Source: Roseivirga sp. BDSF3-8 (GTDB taxonomy: Bacteria > Bacteroidota > Bacteroidia > Cytophagales > Cyclobacteriaceae). From it: 64,000 nt of DNA. The stretch spans positions 1 to 64,000 of the forward strand of contig NZ_JBGNFV010000001.1 in NCBI RefSeq assembly GCF_041449215.1. Reading direction: 5' to 3'. Under the pieces are notes generated by a model. The model worked only from the letters and a program-made list of their open reading frames with translations. It was not told the origin of the DNA and searched no databases. A program made the position numbers and the translations under genes. This document shows positions 16,803 through 24,281 of the stretch, piece after piece (positions within the stretch are counted from its first letter, which is position 1; each line of letters begins with the position of its first letter).

Positions 16803-17759
16803 ATGATACTGGCTTTTCTCCTGGTAATCGCGGGCTTTGCTTCCCTTCTGGTGGGGGCAAACTGGATGGTAGACGGGGCCTCGGCCCTGGCTAAGAAGTA
16901 CAGGGTACCGGACCTGGCTATAGGGCTCACGATAGTCGCTTTCGGTACTTCCGCACCGGAACTGGTGGTCAATATTATTGCCTCGGTGAATGGCTACTCG
17001 GACATAGTGCTGGGAAATATCATAGGCAGTAATAACTTCAACCTGTTCATCATACTCGGCTTATCGGGCCTGATGCTGCCCATACAGGTGCAGTCCTCTA
17101 CGGCCTGGCGGGAAATTCCGGTTTCTCTCTTCATTTCAGTCTTATTATTCCTTTTTCTAAATGACTTTATGGTATCTGGCCCAAGCTGGTCTGGCAGGGT
17201 GGATGGCATAATTTTGCTGCTGTTGTTCTTCGGGTTTCTCTATTATGTGTTCAGGCAAATGAAAAATCACCCGGCGGATGAAACGGCGGGGACGCCCCTA
17301 CCTGCCCTGAAAATATGGGTGCTCATACTGGCCGGATTAGGGGGTATGGTAATAGGTGGTCAACTGGTGGTGGCGAACAGTGTAAGCATTGCGGAGCGCC
17401 TGGGGGTGAGTGAAAAAATAATAGGCCTCACGATAGTGGCAGCGGGTACGTCACTGCCGGAGCTGGTGACCTCTGTAGTGGCGGCGGCCAGGAAAAACGC
17501 CGACATAGCGATAGGCAACGTGATCGGGTCTAATATCTTCAATATCCTTCTGATCTTAGCGATAAGCAGTATCATAAGGCCTATTGCCTATAACCCTGCG
17601 TTTAACCTGGACATGGCTATACTGACAGGCGGCACGGCCTTACTGCTGGTCTTTATGCTGACGGGTAAAAGAAAACGGCTGGATCGCTGGGAGGCGGGGG
17701 TGCTGTTCGGCTCATATGCCCTGTTTATGGTGTACCTGGTGTGGGCGGAAATGACCTGA
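16803..17759 (+). CDS. Calcium/sodium antiporter (CaCA family, YrbG-like)
   Basis: 318 aa, about ten transmembrane helices in two homologous halves. The alpha-repeats are diagnostic: residues ~40-60 (GLTIVAFGTSAPELVVNI) with LGNIIGSNNFNL, and in the second half GLTIVAAGTSLPELVTSVVAA with IGNVIGSNIFNIL. Both carry the conserved Gly-Thr-Ser-x-Pro-Glu and Gly-Ser-Asn ion-binding signatures. It is an inner-membrane exchanger of Ca2+ (or K+/Na+) for Na+ or H+. TACTTTTG at 16790-16797 matches a -7 element only 6 bp before the ATG, so the transcript may be leaderless. It has no co-transcribed partner. Confidence 0.93.
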   Translation: MILAFLLVIAGFASLLVGANWMVDGASALAKKYRVPDLAIGLTIVAFGTSAPELVVNIIASVNGYSDIVLGNIIGSNNFNLFIILGLSGLMLPIQVQSSTAWREIPVSLFISVLLFLFLNDFMVSGPSWSGRVDGIILLLLFFGFLYYVFRQMKNHPADETAGTPLPALKIWVLILAGLGGMVIGGQLVVANSVSIAERLGVSEKIIGLTIVAAGTSLPELVTSVVAAARKNADIAIGNVIGSNIFNILLILAISSIIRPIAYNPAFNLDMAILTGGTALLLVFMLTGKRKRLDRWEAGVLFGSYALFMVYLVWAEMT

Positions 17760-17798
17760 GGATAGCGGTGGAGTGGTTAGCCAGGGCAGAGAAGGATC

Positions 17799-18212
17799 TC
17801 ACCATGGCCCCAACTCCCTGTAGTGAGTGCGTAAGTAGTGGTATAGGTTTTCAAACTCTCCTAAATCGTCTTTATCTGTTACGGTTACGTAAGGCTGTTT
17901 TTCAAAAAACAGGTTTAATGATCTGCTTTGGTTGTTGTTATATATAAAGGTTTTCATTTCCCACTTTATAAGCCTGTAAAGGCTATAGCTTTTCGCTTCT
18001 CTTCCTATCTGTTTTACTGTAAGTTCTTTTCGTTCTTTATCAAGGGTAAAGTTTTTGTGTTTAAGTAGCGTAAGCCCGATCATTAACAGGCCCAATGCCC
18101 CACCACACCCATACACCAGGGCTAATGTATGGTTATGACGAAAAAAACTATATGCAATGCAGCATAAGGCGACCGTAAGGCCGATCCAAAACCATATTAA
18201 TTTTAAGTTCAT
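17799..18212 (-). CDS. Hypothetical two-helix membrane protein
   Basis: 137 aa. Two transmembrane helices (residues ~5-24 and ~29-49) are followed by a soluble tail of about 85 residues beginning KNFTLDKERKELTVKQ and ending with a helix. The tail alternates like a PH-type domain (ELTVKQIGREAKSYSLYRLIKWE). The family is not recognised. It converges with the antiporter gene, 40 bp between stops. Confidence 0.5.
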   Translation of the reverse strand: MNLKLIWFWIGLTVALCCIAYSFFRHNHTLALVYGCGGALGLLMIGLTLLKHKNFTLDKERKELTVKQIGREAKSYSLYRLIKWEMKTFIYNNNQSRSLNLFFEKQPYVTVTDKDDLGEFENLYHYLRTHYRELGPW

Positions 18213-18303
18213 ACCCGGTAGTCTGACGAAAGCTGCGAAGATAAGCTGGCTGTGAGGAATCTACGTTCTACCGGCAAAGAAAAGGTCAATTAAATACTAA
18301 TGG

Positions 18304-18487
18304 AAGTGTCCCTTTAACAGGGTTGGGCTCGCGCCCAATGAGAGACTTTAGGATGGAGAGGGAAGGTCAAGTGGCCACTGCCGCCGGGGAGGTGTATGAC
18401 TACTGGCGTATGGCCAACAGCCCCAGTCCACCCCCATCGTTACTAATACCCACTGCAGCCTGCATGCTTTGCTTACACCAAGCGGGG
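18304..18487. repeat. Decayed dispersed repeat, family 2, copy A
   Basis: It begins AAGTGTCCCTTTAACAGGGT, and later has CAACAGCCCCAGTCCACC and GCAGCCTGCATGCTTTGCTTACACCAAGC. The same order of motifs recurs at 20264-20413. It is non-coding and lies in the 390-bp gap between 18212 and 18604. No terminal inverted repeats could be fixed by eye. Confidence 0.45.
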
Positions 18488-18520
18488 AACAGATATGCTT
18501 GCGCTAAGTGGGAGCACCCC

Positions 18521-18572
18521 AAAACGCATCGCTTTTTCAAATAAAAATACAAAACGCATCGCCTTTTGCGTT
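18521..18572. promoter_or_regulatory. Twin operator-like repeats upstream of HTH gene
   Basis: AAAACGCATCGC occurs at 18521-18532 and again at 18551-18562, exactly 30 bp apart, or about three helical turns. The second copy also forms an inverted repeat, AACGCA (18553-18558) / TGCGTT (18567-18572). They end about 30 bp before the start of the helix-turn-helix gene, with TATCTTAG (18572-18579) as a weak -7 candidate. Autoregulatory binding sites are the simplest reading. Confidence 0.45.
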
Positions 18573-18603
18573 ATCTTAGTGAGGAACCTAATAAGAAAGA
18601 AGC

Positions 18604-19377
18604 ATGGAAGCAGTGACGATAGAGGCCAAGCTATTTGTATATGCCCGCAAGCAGCTCGGCCTGGGCCAGCGGGGTATGGCGATGCGTTTGGGCGTTAACC
18701 AAAGCAGTATCAGTAAGATAGAAAGCGGCGTGCACCGGCCCCGGGTGAGTACCATACGCAAACTGGAGCGGCTGATGCGTTTGCCGGCCGAGCACCTGGC
18801 CTGTTTGGCGATGGGAAAGTCGGCACCTGCACCAAAGCCTGAACTGTCGGCTGCTGCCAAAGAGACTAAAGTGATCAGGCTAAACGCCCGCTACCGCACC
18901 ATGGATACGGAAGCGCTTGAATACCTGAAAGCAAAATATTACGTAGGGGCGTATGAGCTGGACAGAAAAGCGAACAGGGCTTCATATGTGCTTACGCAAA
19001 AAGAACTGAAGCACAAACTGCATCGCCTGAATATGGATGCCCTGGAGCAACAGCACAAGGAGGCCGCCGACCTCCATGCCCACCTGCAAAGCACCAATGC
19101 TCCCGCCAACCTGCAAGCCAGCACCCAAAAGCGCCTGGATAAAGCAAGCTCAGAGCTTACTGCCCAGCGCTACTATGGCATCAACATTCTTCATGCTACT
19201 AAACTGGTGCTTGAGCAAATGAAAATAGACGAGATGCGCCTGAAAGCGGACCTATACAGAAGCCACATGAGCCAGGTGGAAAACGTGCTGCACCACAGGA
19301 AGCCGCTGTCCGCTAAAGGCGAAGGCAAGGTAGTGGCGATGACAGTATCACGGACTGTGTACAGGGAGGTTTTGTAG
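18604..19377 (+). CDS. XRE-type helix-turn-helix protein with helical tail
   Basis: 257 aa. An HTH_3/XRE domain lies at about residues 8-65 (ARKQLGLGQRGMAMRLGVNQSSISKIESGVHRPRVSTIRKLERLM), with the usual recognition-helix SSISKIESG. The remaining ~190 residues are charged and strongly helical, with coiled-coil-like heptads and Gln/Ala/His-rich stretches, and were not recognised. They probably dimerise or bind a partner. The protein likely binds DNA, possibly the twin AAAACGCATCGC sites just upstream of its own gene. Nothing follows it in an operon; the next 1.1 kb is repeat-rich and gene-free. Confidence 0.65.
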   Translation: MEAVTIEAKLFVYARKQLGLGQRGMAMRLGVNQSSISKIESGVHRPRVSTIRKLERLMRLPAEHLACLAMGKSAPAPKPELSAAAKETKVIRLNARYRTMDTEALEYLKAKYYVGAYELDRKANRASYVLTQKELKHKLHRLNMDALEQQHKEAADLHAHLQSTNAPANLQASTQKRLDKASSELTAQRYYGINILHATKLVLEQMKIDEMRLKADLYRSHMSQVENVLHHRKPLSAKGEGKVVAMTVSRTVYREVL

Positions 19378-19437
19378 GTAGGCTACTCAAAATACACAAT
19401 GTAAATCCCCCCTTGGGTTGGACTCGCATTCGAGCCC

Positions 19438-19723
19438 ATAGCCGTCAAGCTAAGAATTGCTCTAATGTAAACTACCCTACTTGGAGGGTCGGCCGAAGGT
19501 GTTTGAATAGACCTCAGATGATCATTCCGGGGTGGGTCGGACTGCTGGTATTATCTGAATTTGAAGGCTTTTACCTCCTACAATGAACCCACCCCGGCGT
19601 GAGCTATAGCCATTCCAAAATAAATTTCTGCGCCTGCCCGACGTGTGCGTCCCCAGTCCCAAAAGGGGACTAACTTCTTATTAATTGATTTACAGTAAAT
19701 TGTGTACTTAACTTGACGGCTAT
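19438..19723. mobile_element. MITE-like element, copy 2
   Basis: A 286-bp element. The left end is ATAGCCGTCAAGCTAAG and the right end is the inverse with one mismatch (CTTAACTTGACGGCTAT), giving 16 of 17 paired positions. Flanking C/G extend the inverted repeat by one. It is flanked by the 11-bp direct repeat GCATTCGAGCC at 19426-19436 and 19725-19735, which differs from the repeat around copy 1, as expected for independent insertions. The right ~140 bp (19583-19723) are nearly identical to copy 1. The middle differs. No ORF. Confidence 0.75.
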
Positions 19724-19731
19724 GGCATTCG

Positions 19732-20413
19732 AGCCGGGGTCCTTCAGACCGAGTACGCACACGACGGGCGGCCGGTGAAGTTATTTGAAAATCTACAGTA
19801 ATGTCCGGGGCGGGTACCACTTAACCAACCTTCCTGCTACCGCTACAGCCTGCTGTATTTAGCTCAGGATTATGAAGAATTTTGAGCGCCACGCAGTGGG
19901 ATGGACAGAGTGGTGTTTTTCTTTTCAGTATTGACTAAATCAGGTAAGTACTAATCCCCGGCCAAGTGAAACGCGTGCCGGGGTCCCCGTCGTCTGGTAG
20001 ATCACGGCTATACCCTCCTTGCTAGAAAAATTGACTTTTATATTTCAACAGATGGCATGGCAATACGCTACAGCCTGCGGTTTTAGTTCAAGCCTTTTGC
20101 TCTGACATCCTGGAACGCCAGCCCGGCACGGAACTGACTTCATTTTTCCATAGCATACTACGCCTGCCCCTTATCAAGAATCAGTTTAATTCCATAGTCA
20201 CATTCCTGGCTAAAGGGGGACTCACATTCTGCATCTAAAAAACGCACATTTATGCACTAAAGAAAGTGTCCCTTCGACAGGGTACTCGGTCTGAAGGACC
20301 GGCGCAGTGGTGTTCAGGTGAGTACGAGTGTTAATGCCGAGGGATGTCAGACAGCCCCAGCCACCACCAATGTTCATGCTACCTAGTGCAGTCTGCACGT
20401 TTTAGTCCAAGCA
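19732..20413. repeat. Repeat-rich gene-free stretch with family 2 copy B
   Basis: GCCGGGGTCCTTCAGACCGAGTACGC starts near 19734. It also occurs inside MITE copy 1 (4760-4786) and, in inverted form and part-length, at 20284-20303. Fragments like CTACAGCCTGCGGTTTTAGTTCAAGC (20068-20094) and CTACAGCCTGCTGTATTTAGCTCA (from 19843) echo the family 2 repeat, whose best second copy runs 20264-20413, opening AAGTGTCCCTTCGACAGGGT. No coding region was recognised between 19378 and 20476. Confidence 0.4.
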
Positions 20414-20476
20414 TGACGCGTGAACTAAATGGGGTATATGCTTGATTCATTGGGGGTTAGCTAGATTACTTATTAT

Positions 20477-20719
20477 CTATATGCTACTATAAGAGTCTGC
20501 AACTTTTTTAATTCTATCTCTAGTAACCTTACTCCTTTGAAGCTCAAAATCTTGAGCTATTTCTCTTGACATTTCGACTCTACCATTAGACAACCTTACG
20601 ATATATCTAAATCTATCATTAATAAAATGTTCTTTATATACACCTATTTCTGGATTTAGTATTTTAGCCTCGTTGACTATCCCTCTAACTCCAGAAGCGT
20701 TCTCATTAGTCTTATTCAT
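20477..20719 (-). CDS. Small companion protein of OLD-type gene
   Basis: 80 aa, not recognised. It is basic and mixed alpha/beta: residues ~25-55 look like a short beta hairpin (EHFINDRFRYIVRLSNGRVEMS), followed by a helix rich in Arg/Lys (QRSKVTRDRIKKVADSY). It is AT-rich like the OLD-type gene 114 bp upstream on the same strand, and the two probably share a transcript. The size and charge would fit a small regulator or accessory factor, but nothing in the sequence defines its role. Confidence 0.5.
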   Translation of the reverse strand: MNKTNENASGVRGIVNEAKILNPEIGVYKEHFINDRFRYIVRLSNGRVEMSREIAQDFELQRSKVTRDRIKKVADSYSSI

Positions 20720-20833
20720 TTAATATTCTTTATCTATAAAAATGTTTGAAGAAAACAGATCAGCATACCTCAGTACCTGGTTAGTCAAATTTCACTTAAA
20801 AAAGTCAGATACGCCCAAGGATTCATTAACTTT

Positions 20834-22732
20834 TCAAACCAAAGCCTTTATAGTGTTTAACCACATTTTAATTTCTTCAAAACTGTTTCGTTCTATCATT
20901 CTTTCTATTGTCATTCTTTTTACGGCACCTTCATTAAGCTGTCGTTTTACTTTAGATATTTTCTTTTTCTGTTTTTCAGGATCAAATGCTTCCCATTCCG
21001 ACTTACCCATAGCCTGATTAATTGCGATGGCAACTTTCTCTGGAACATCTTCCTCATCTGTAATTTCATCTATTGAAATATTTATACCTAAACTTGAATA
21101 TTGTTCAATGATAGCTTCATGATGTAAATAGTTTTCTAACTCTCTTTTTGTTGTATTGAAGCCTTTTTTAGTTTCAACGCCTTCATTATTTAGTTGTTCT
21201 ACACTTTTTACATAACCTGGTACATCCGAATCATATATATGGAACTGAGCTTGCGTAAGGCCATCCAAATACTTTTTCTCTATATAATATTTTAATTGTG
21301 ATCCGCCTGTTGGAATAAATGCAATAGCTTCATTATTCGTTAATTTCATTGTAGAACTATCATTTAATGCCATTATTTCGCTAAAATTTTTCAGCCCATT
21401 AATGTCATTTTCACCTTCGACAAAAATTAGGACTTTTACTTTATTTTTAGGGTCAGGTAAAGCTCCTAATGTTTCGATTATTTTATCTATGATTTCTACA
21501 TTATCAGTTCCATCATCATTAAGACCATTTTCTACTTTTATGGTATTGCCTTCTGAATATATATATCGTAGTGCTTCTTTTGGTATTTCTTTAGCTAAAT
21601 TTGAATTATGTGTTGTAAAGAGAACTTGTGCATTATTTGTATCTGATAGTTCTTTTAGTGCATTTACTATCATTAATTGAAAATCAGGATGTTGCGAAGT
21701 TTCTGGTTCTTCCAGAGCATAAATCACATTTGGGGCATTAGCTGTTTTTCTGCTTTCTACTTGAGCTCTGAAAAAACTTAGTAGCACTAATCTTCTAAGA
21801 CCACTACCTCTTTTATTTAAGGGGATTCCTCTTTCATCTTCCAATGTTAGCTTGAAGATTGAGTTCCAAGTAGGTTCTTTAGGGAAATTGGATTGTAGGG
21901 TTTCAGCTAAAGTCGGATCTAACTCATTTAATTTTTTTATGGTATTATCCGCTAAAGTGGTAGAGGCGTTTTGTACTGCATCTTTTAATTGATCTAATAA
22001 AGGCAATATTTCATTAGTACTGAGTACCTCTTTAATAATTTCCTTCATAGGGTCTTGTATGTCGGAATCTTGGTCGTTCAATGGTTTATCTACGAAAAAT
22101 AAAGAATATATAGGAAGATACTTTTTAAGGCTTGTCCATATCTTTTTCCTATTATCTTCATTATCTAGTCTACCGTCTATCTTAATTTCAGTAGTTTTAG
22201 TGGATATGTTATTGGTATAATAATGATTCCTTATAGCTGCTCTTATTTCTTTATTCTTAGTCTTATTAACACCTTTTGTGTCTACATTCAAACTATTTAG
22301 CATAGTCTTCAGTGGAGTTCTTTTCATTGAGAGTAAATCAGAAAGATTTTCATTATCAGGATATTCACAAACTATAACTGCTTCTTCCGAAACAGCTCCT
22401 TTATCTGATACTGAATATGATTTCCTTATTTCTAAATCTTTATTCGAATTGAGTAAAAACTCATCTTTTAAACTAGTTGGCGTTGAATCGTCGAGAATTA
22501 TTGTCTCTGGAAGTTCATCAAATATACATGTAATGTCTATTCTGCAATTATCGTTAGCTATGCATAAATCATTCTTATCTGGTTTTCCATTGAAAAATAT
22601 ATCTAAGGCTTCTAAAATTGATGATTTCCCTACGTCATTTTTTCCAATTAAGACATTTAAATCCTGGATATTAATTTCACTTTCCTTATTGTAACTTCTG
22701 AAATTTCTTAGTTTAAGTGCCTTTAGTTTCAT
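20834..22732 (-). CDS. OLD-family ATPase with TOPRIM domain (defence-type nuclease)
   Basis: 632 aa from MKLKALKLRNFRSYN; 17 residues read upstream in the same frame look non-native. Walker A GKNDVGKSS is at residues 30-38, the ABC-type signature (GSGLRRLVLLSF) lies in the middle, and Walker B is EEPETSQHP followed by the His-switch (TTHN). The last third has the TOPRIM signature: FVEGENDINGLKNF, then YDSDVPGY. This order is that of OLD nucleases, including GajA-like defence proteins. They hydrolyse ATP and cut or nick DNA. No UvrD/GajB helicase or reverse transcriptase is adjacent; the only candidate partner is the 80-aa gene downstream. The gene is much more AT-rich than its neighbours, consistent with transfer. 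Confidence 0.85.
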   Translation of the reverse strand: MKLKALKLRNFRSYNKESEINIQDLNVLIGKNDVGKSSILEALDIFFNGKPDKNDLCIANDNCRIDITCIFDELPETIILDDSTPTSLKDEFLLNSNKDLEIRKSYSVSDKGAVSEEAVIVCEYPDNENLSDLLSMKRTPLKTMLNSLNVDTKGVNKTKNKEIRAAIRNHYYTNNISTKTTEIKIDGRLDNEDNRKKIWTSLKKYLPIYSLFFVDKPLNDQDSDIQDPMKEIIKEVLSTNEILPLLDQLKDAVQNASTTLADNTIKKLNELDPTLAETLQSNFPKEPTWNSIFKLTLEDERGIPLNKRGSGLRRLVLLSFFRAQVESRKTANAPNVIYALEEPETSQHPDFQLMIVNALKELSDTNNAQVLFTTHNSNLAKEIPKEALRYIYSEGNTIKVENGLNDDGTDNVEIIDKIIETLGALPDPKNKVKVLIFVEGENDINGLKNFSEIMALNDSSTMKLTNNEAIAFIPTGGSQLKYYIEKKYLDGLTQAQFHIYDSDVPGYVKSVEQLNNEGVETKKGFNTTKRELENYLHHEAIIEQYSSLGINISIDEITDEEDVPEKVAIAINQAMGKSEWEAFDPEKQKKKISKVKRQLNEGAVKRMTIERMIERNSFEEIKMWLNTIKALV

Positions 22733-22762
22733 ATTAATTTTGAATTTAATAATAAATTTCCT

Positions 22763-22848
22763 GCGTGAGGGATAGAACGGCATGTCTGAGCCACGGCCTT
22801 AGCCGGGGCGAGTAGTGATAGCCCGGCCCGCCAGTCGGCGGGACACGC
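22763..22848 (+). ncRNA. Structured intergenic element (dispersed Bacteroidetes type)
   Basis: Closing stem GCGTG (22763-22767) / CACGC (22844-22848). Inside are CGGC-CTTA-GCCG (22794-22805) and CCCGCC-AGTC-GGCGGG (22827-22842), plus an alternative GCCGGG/CCCGGC pairing. The flanking words GTGAGGGAT and GGGACACGCCC are ones I associate with a structured element scattered through Bacteroidetes intergenic regions (possibly the Flavo-1-like motif; name uncertain). It lies between the divergent OLD-type and cas8b-like genes. Its role is unknown. Confidence 0.4.
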
Positions 22849-23010
22849 CCAAACCCATCTTCTCCCCCTTCCTCCTCTTCTCCAAAATTACCTCATTAAT
22901 TTACTGTTTTCTCTATCGTTGGGAAACCCAAACCCTGCTTTCGGAAAGAAAACTTCCGGGGAAAGCGGGCGGCGGGCATCTTAAAGGCGGCAATATAAAC
23001 CACGCACCAC

Positions 23011-23871
23011 ATGCAAGACCGAGCGATAGCGGCCATTGGCAGGCTGCAACTGAAACAGAAACAGGACCTGGAGCCCTGGCAGCTTTATGCGGAGAGTATA
23101 AAGCCGGGGCAAAGCCACTGGATGGTAACGGCGGACTTTGCGCTGCAGCCGGACGGGACGGTGGAGTATGCGACATACGATATATACAGGGCGAGCGACA
23201 ATAACTACCTGGAATATGGCTACCGCAAGGGCTCGGCACGGGGTGGGGACATTACGCTGACAACGAAGTTTGGGGACTTTACCAAAAAAATGAATACGCT
23301 GGTGCAAAACCAGCTACCGGCACTGGTGGCGGTGGCGGAGAAACATGCGCCTGAGGAAATGGGGCTATTTCGCAGCCTGAAAAAAGCCTTTGAGGAGCAG
23401 CAGGAGGTAATACTGGCGGCTTTGCAGGAGAAATATGACAGCCTTGGGGATAAAACGGAGCAGAACAAGGCGGGCTTTACCGTGCGGATGGTGGAACCGG
23501 ACGGCACACTGAGGCCGCTGACGCACTACAAAACGATACAGCAGCAACTGGAGGGGCACGGCCTTACGGGCAAGTATGAGAAGTACAGCAAGAAGTCCCT
23601 GGCGAAAAAGAAGGTGTGCAGTGTGTGCCGGGAGCAAAAGCCCGAGGTGTATGGCTTTGCTTCGCCCTTTAAGTATGCCACGGTGGACAAGCCGGGCTTT
23701 GTGAGCGGCTACTTTGACCAGCGGCGCAACTGGGCAAACTACCCGGTGAAGGACTGCGCGCTGGAACTGGAAGTAGGCAAAACGTATGTGGTAAATGCCC
23801 TGCAGAAGCGTTTTCACCATCGCAATTTTTATATGATACCAAAGGCGGTGCTGGCGCGCGACAGTGTTTAG
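23011..23871 (+). pseudogene. Cas8b-like (type I-B) N-terminal fragment
   Basis: 286 aa. The C-terminal half resembles the Csh1/TM1802 (Cas8b) large subunit of type I-B Cascade: VCSVCREQKPEVYG (zinc-finger-like CxxC), then SPFKYATVDKPGFVSGYF, a W-x-x-YPV segment, LELEVGKTYV and NFYMIPKAVL. Cas8b proteins are usually about 600 residues or more, so half or more is missing. The frame ends ARDSV-stop at the point where an antisense IS1182-type transposase remnant begins; the last codons and the stop belong to that remnant. It is GC-rich and unlike the AT-rich OLD-type gene beside it. No other cas gene and no CRISPR array lies in the window. The assignment is by motif resemblance; the protein is probably non-functional. 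Confidence 0.6.
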
Positions 23872-24170
23872 GTCAGACTTAATAATGCCTACTAACCAAA
23901 GTAAATGATTTCTAACGGATAGCTACTCCAACTCACGGATAGAGGAGGAGTAGAGAATGTTCATATAACCTTGGATAAATACTTTAAGTAGCATTATGAG
24001 AGGATAAACTGATGCAACTCATACTTTTAATTAGTTAATAGATAGGCTATATCAATGCGATCGACCATTTCGTTGAAAACCCGAAGCAGATGATCTGTCT
24101 CTATTAACTCCTCCATGCTCGGAGGTAAAAGCATAATACGATTTAGTTTTAGGCTATATAAACCAGCTTT
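23862..24170 (-). pseudogene. IS1182-type transposase 5' remnant, decayed
   Basis: On the minus strand, 24134 to 24027 reads MLLPPSMEELIETDHLLRVF followed by NEMVDRID and a stop. After a frame change, 23994 onward reads MLLKVFIQGYMNILYSS..IRELE, stop, LSVRNHLLWLVGIIKSDLNTV. This order matches the N-terminus of IS1182-family transposases: LLPPSLDELI..NHLVRVVN..VD, YHPRMLLKV..YGY.N.IYSSR.IE, RENIHFMWLSG....D.NT. At least one frameshift and several stops are present, and the remaining three quarters of the gene are gone. Its inner end coincides with the truncated 3' end of the cas8b-like gene, implying an IS-mediated deletion. It fills most of the gap 23872-24281. Confidence 0.65.
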
Positions 24171-24281
24171 TCACTAATCGATAGAAATCAAGGTATCACA
24201 CGTTAGAATGCGGAAGAAATATTGTCTCCGATTTAGTTTTTTTTTAAAAAAAATAATAAGAGACCACTTTTTGGGATAGCC

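Noticed and set aside
20834-22732. Complete Gabija system
   Set aside because: The ATPase-TOPRIM protein is GajA-like in layout, but no UvrD-like GajB is adjacent.
22733-24281. CRISPR array expected near the cas8b-like gene
   Set aside because: No regularly spaced repeats of 25-40 bp were found on either side; only a structured element and a transposase remnant are present.
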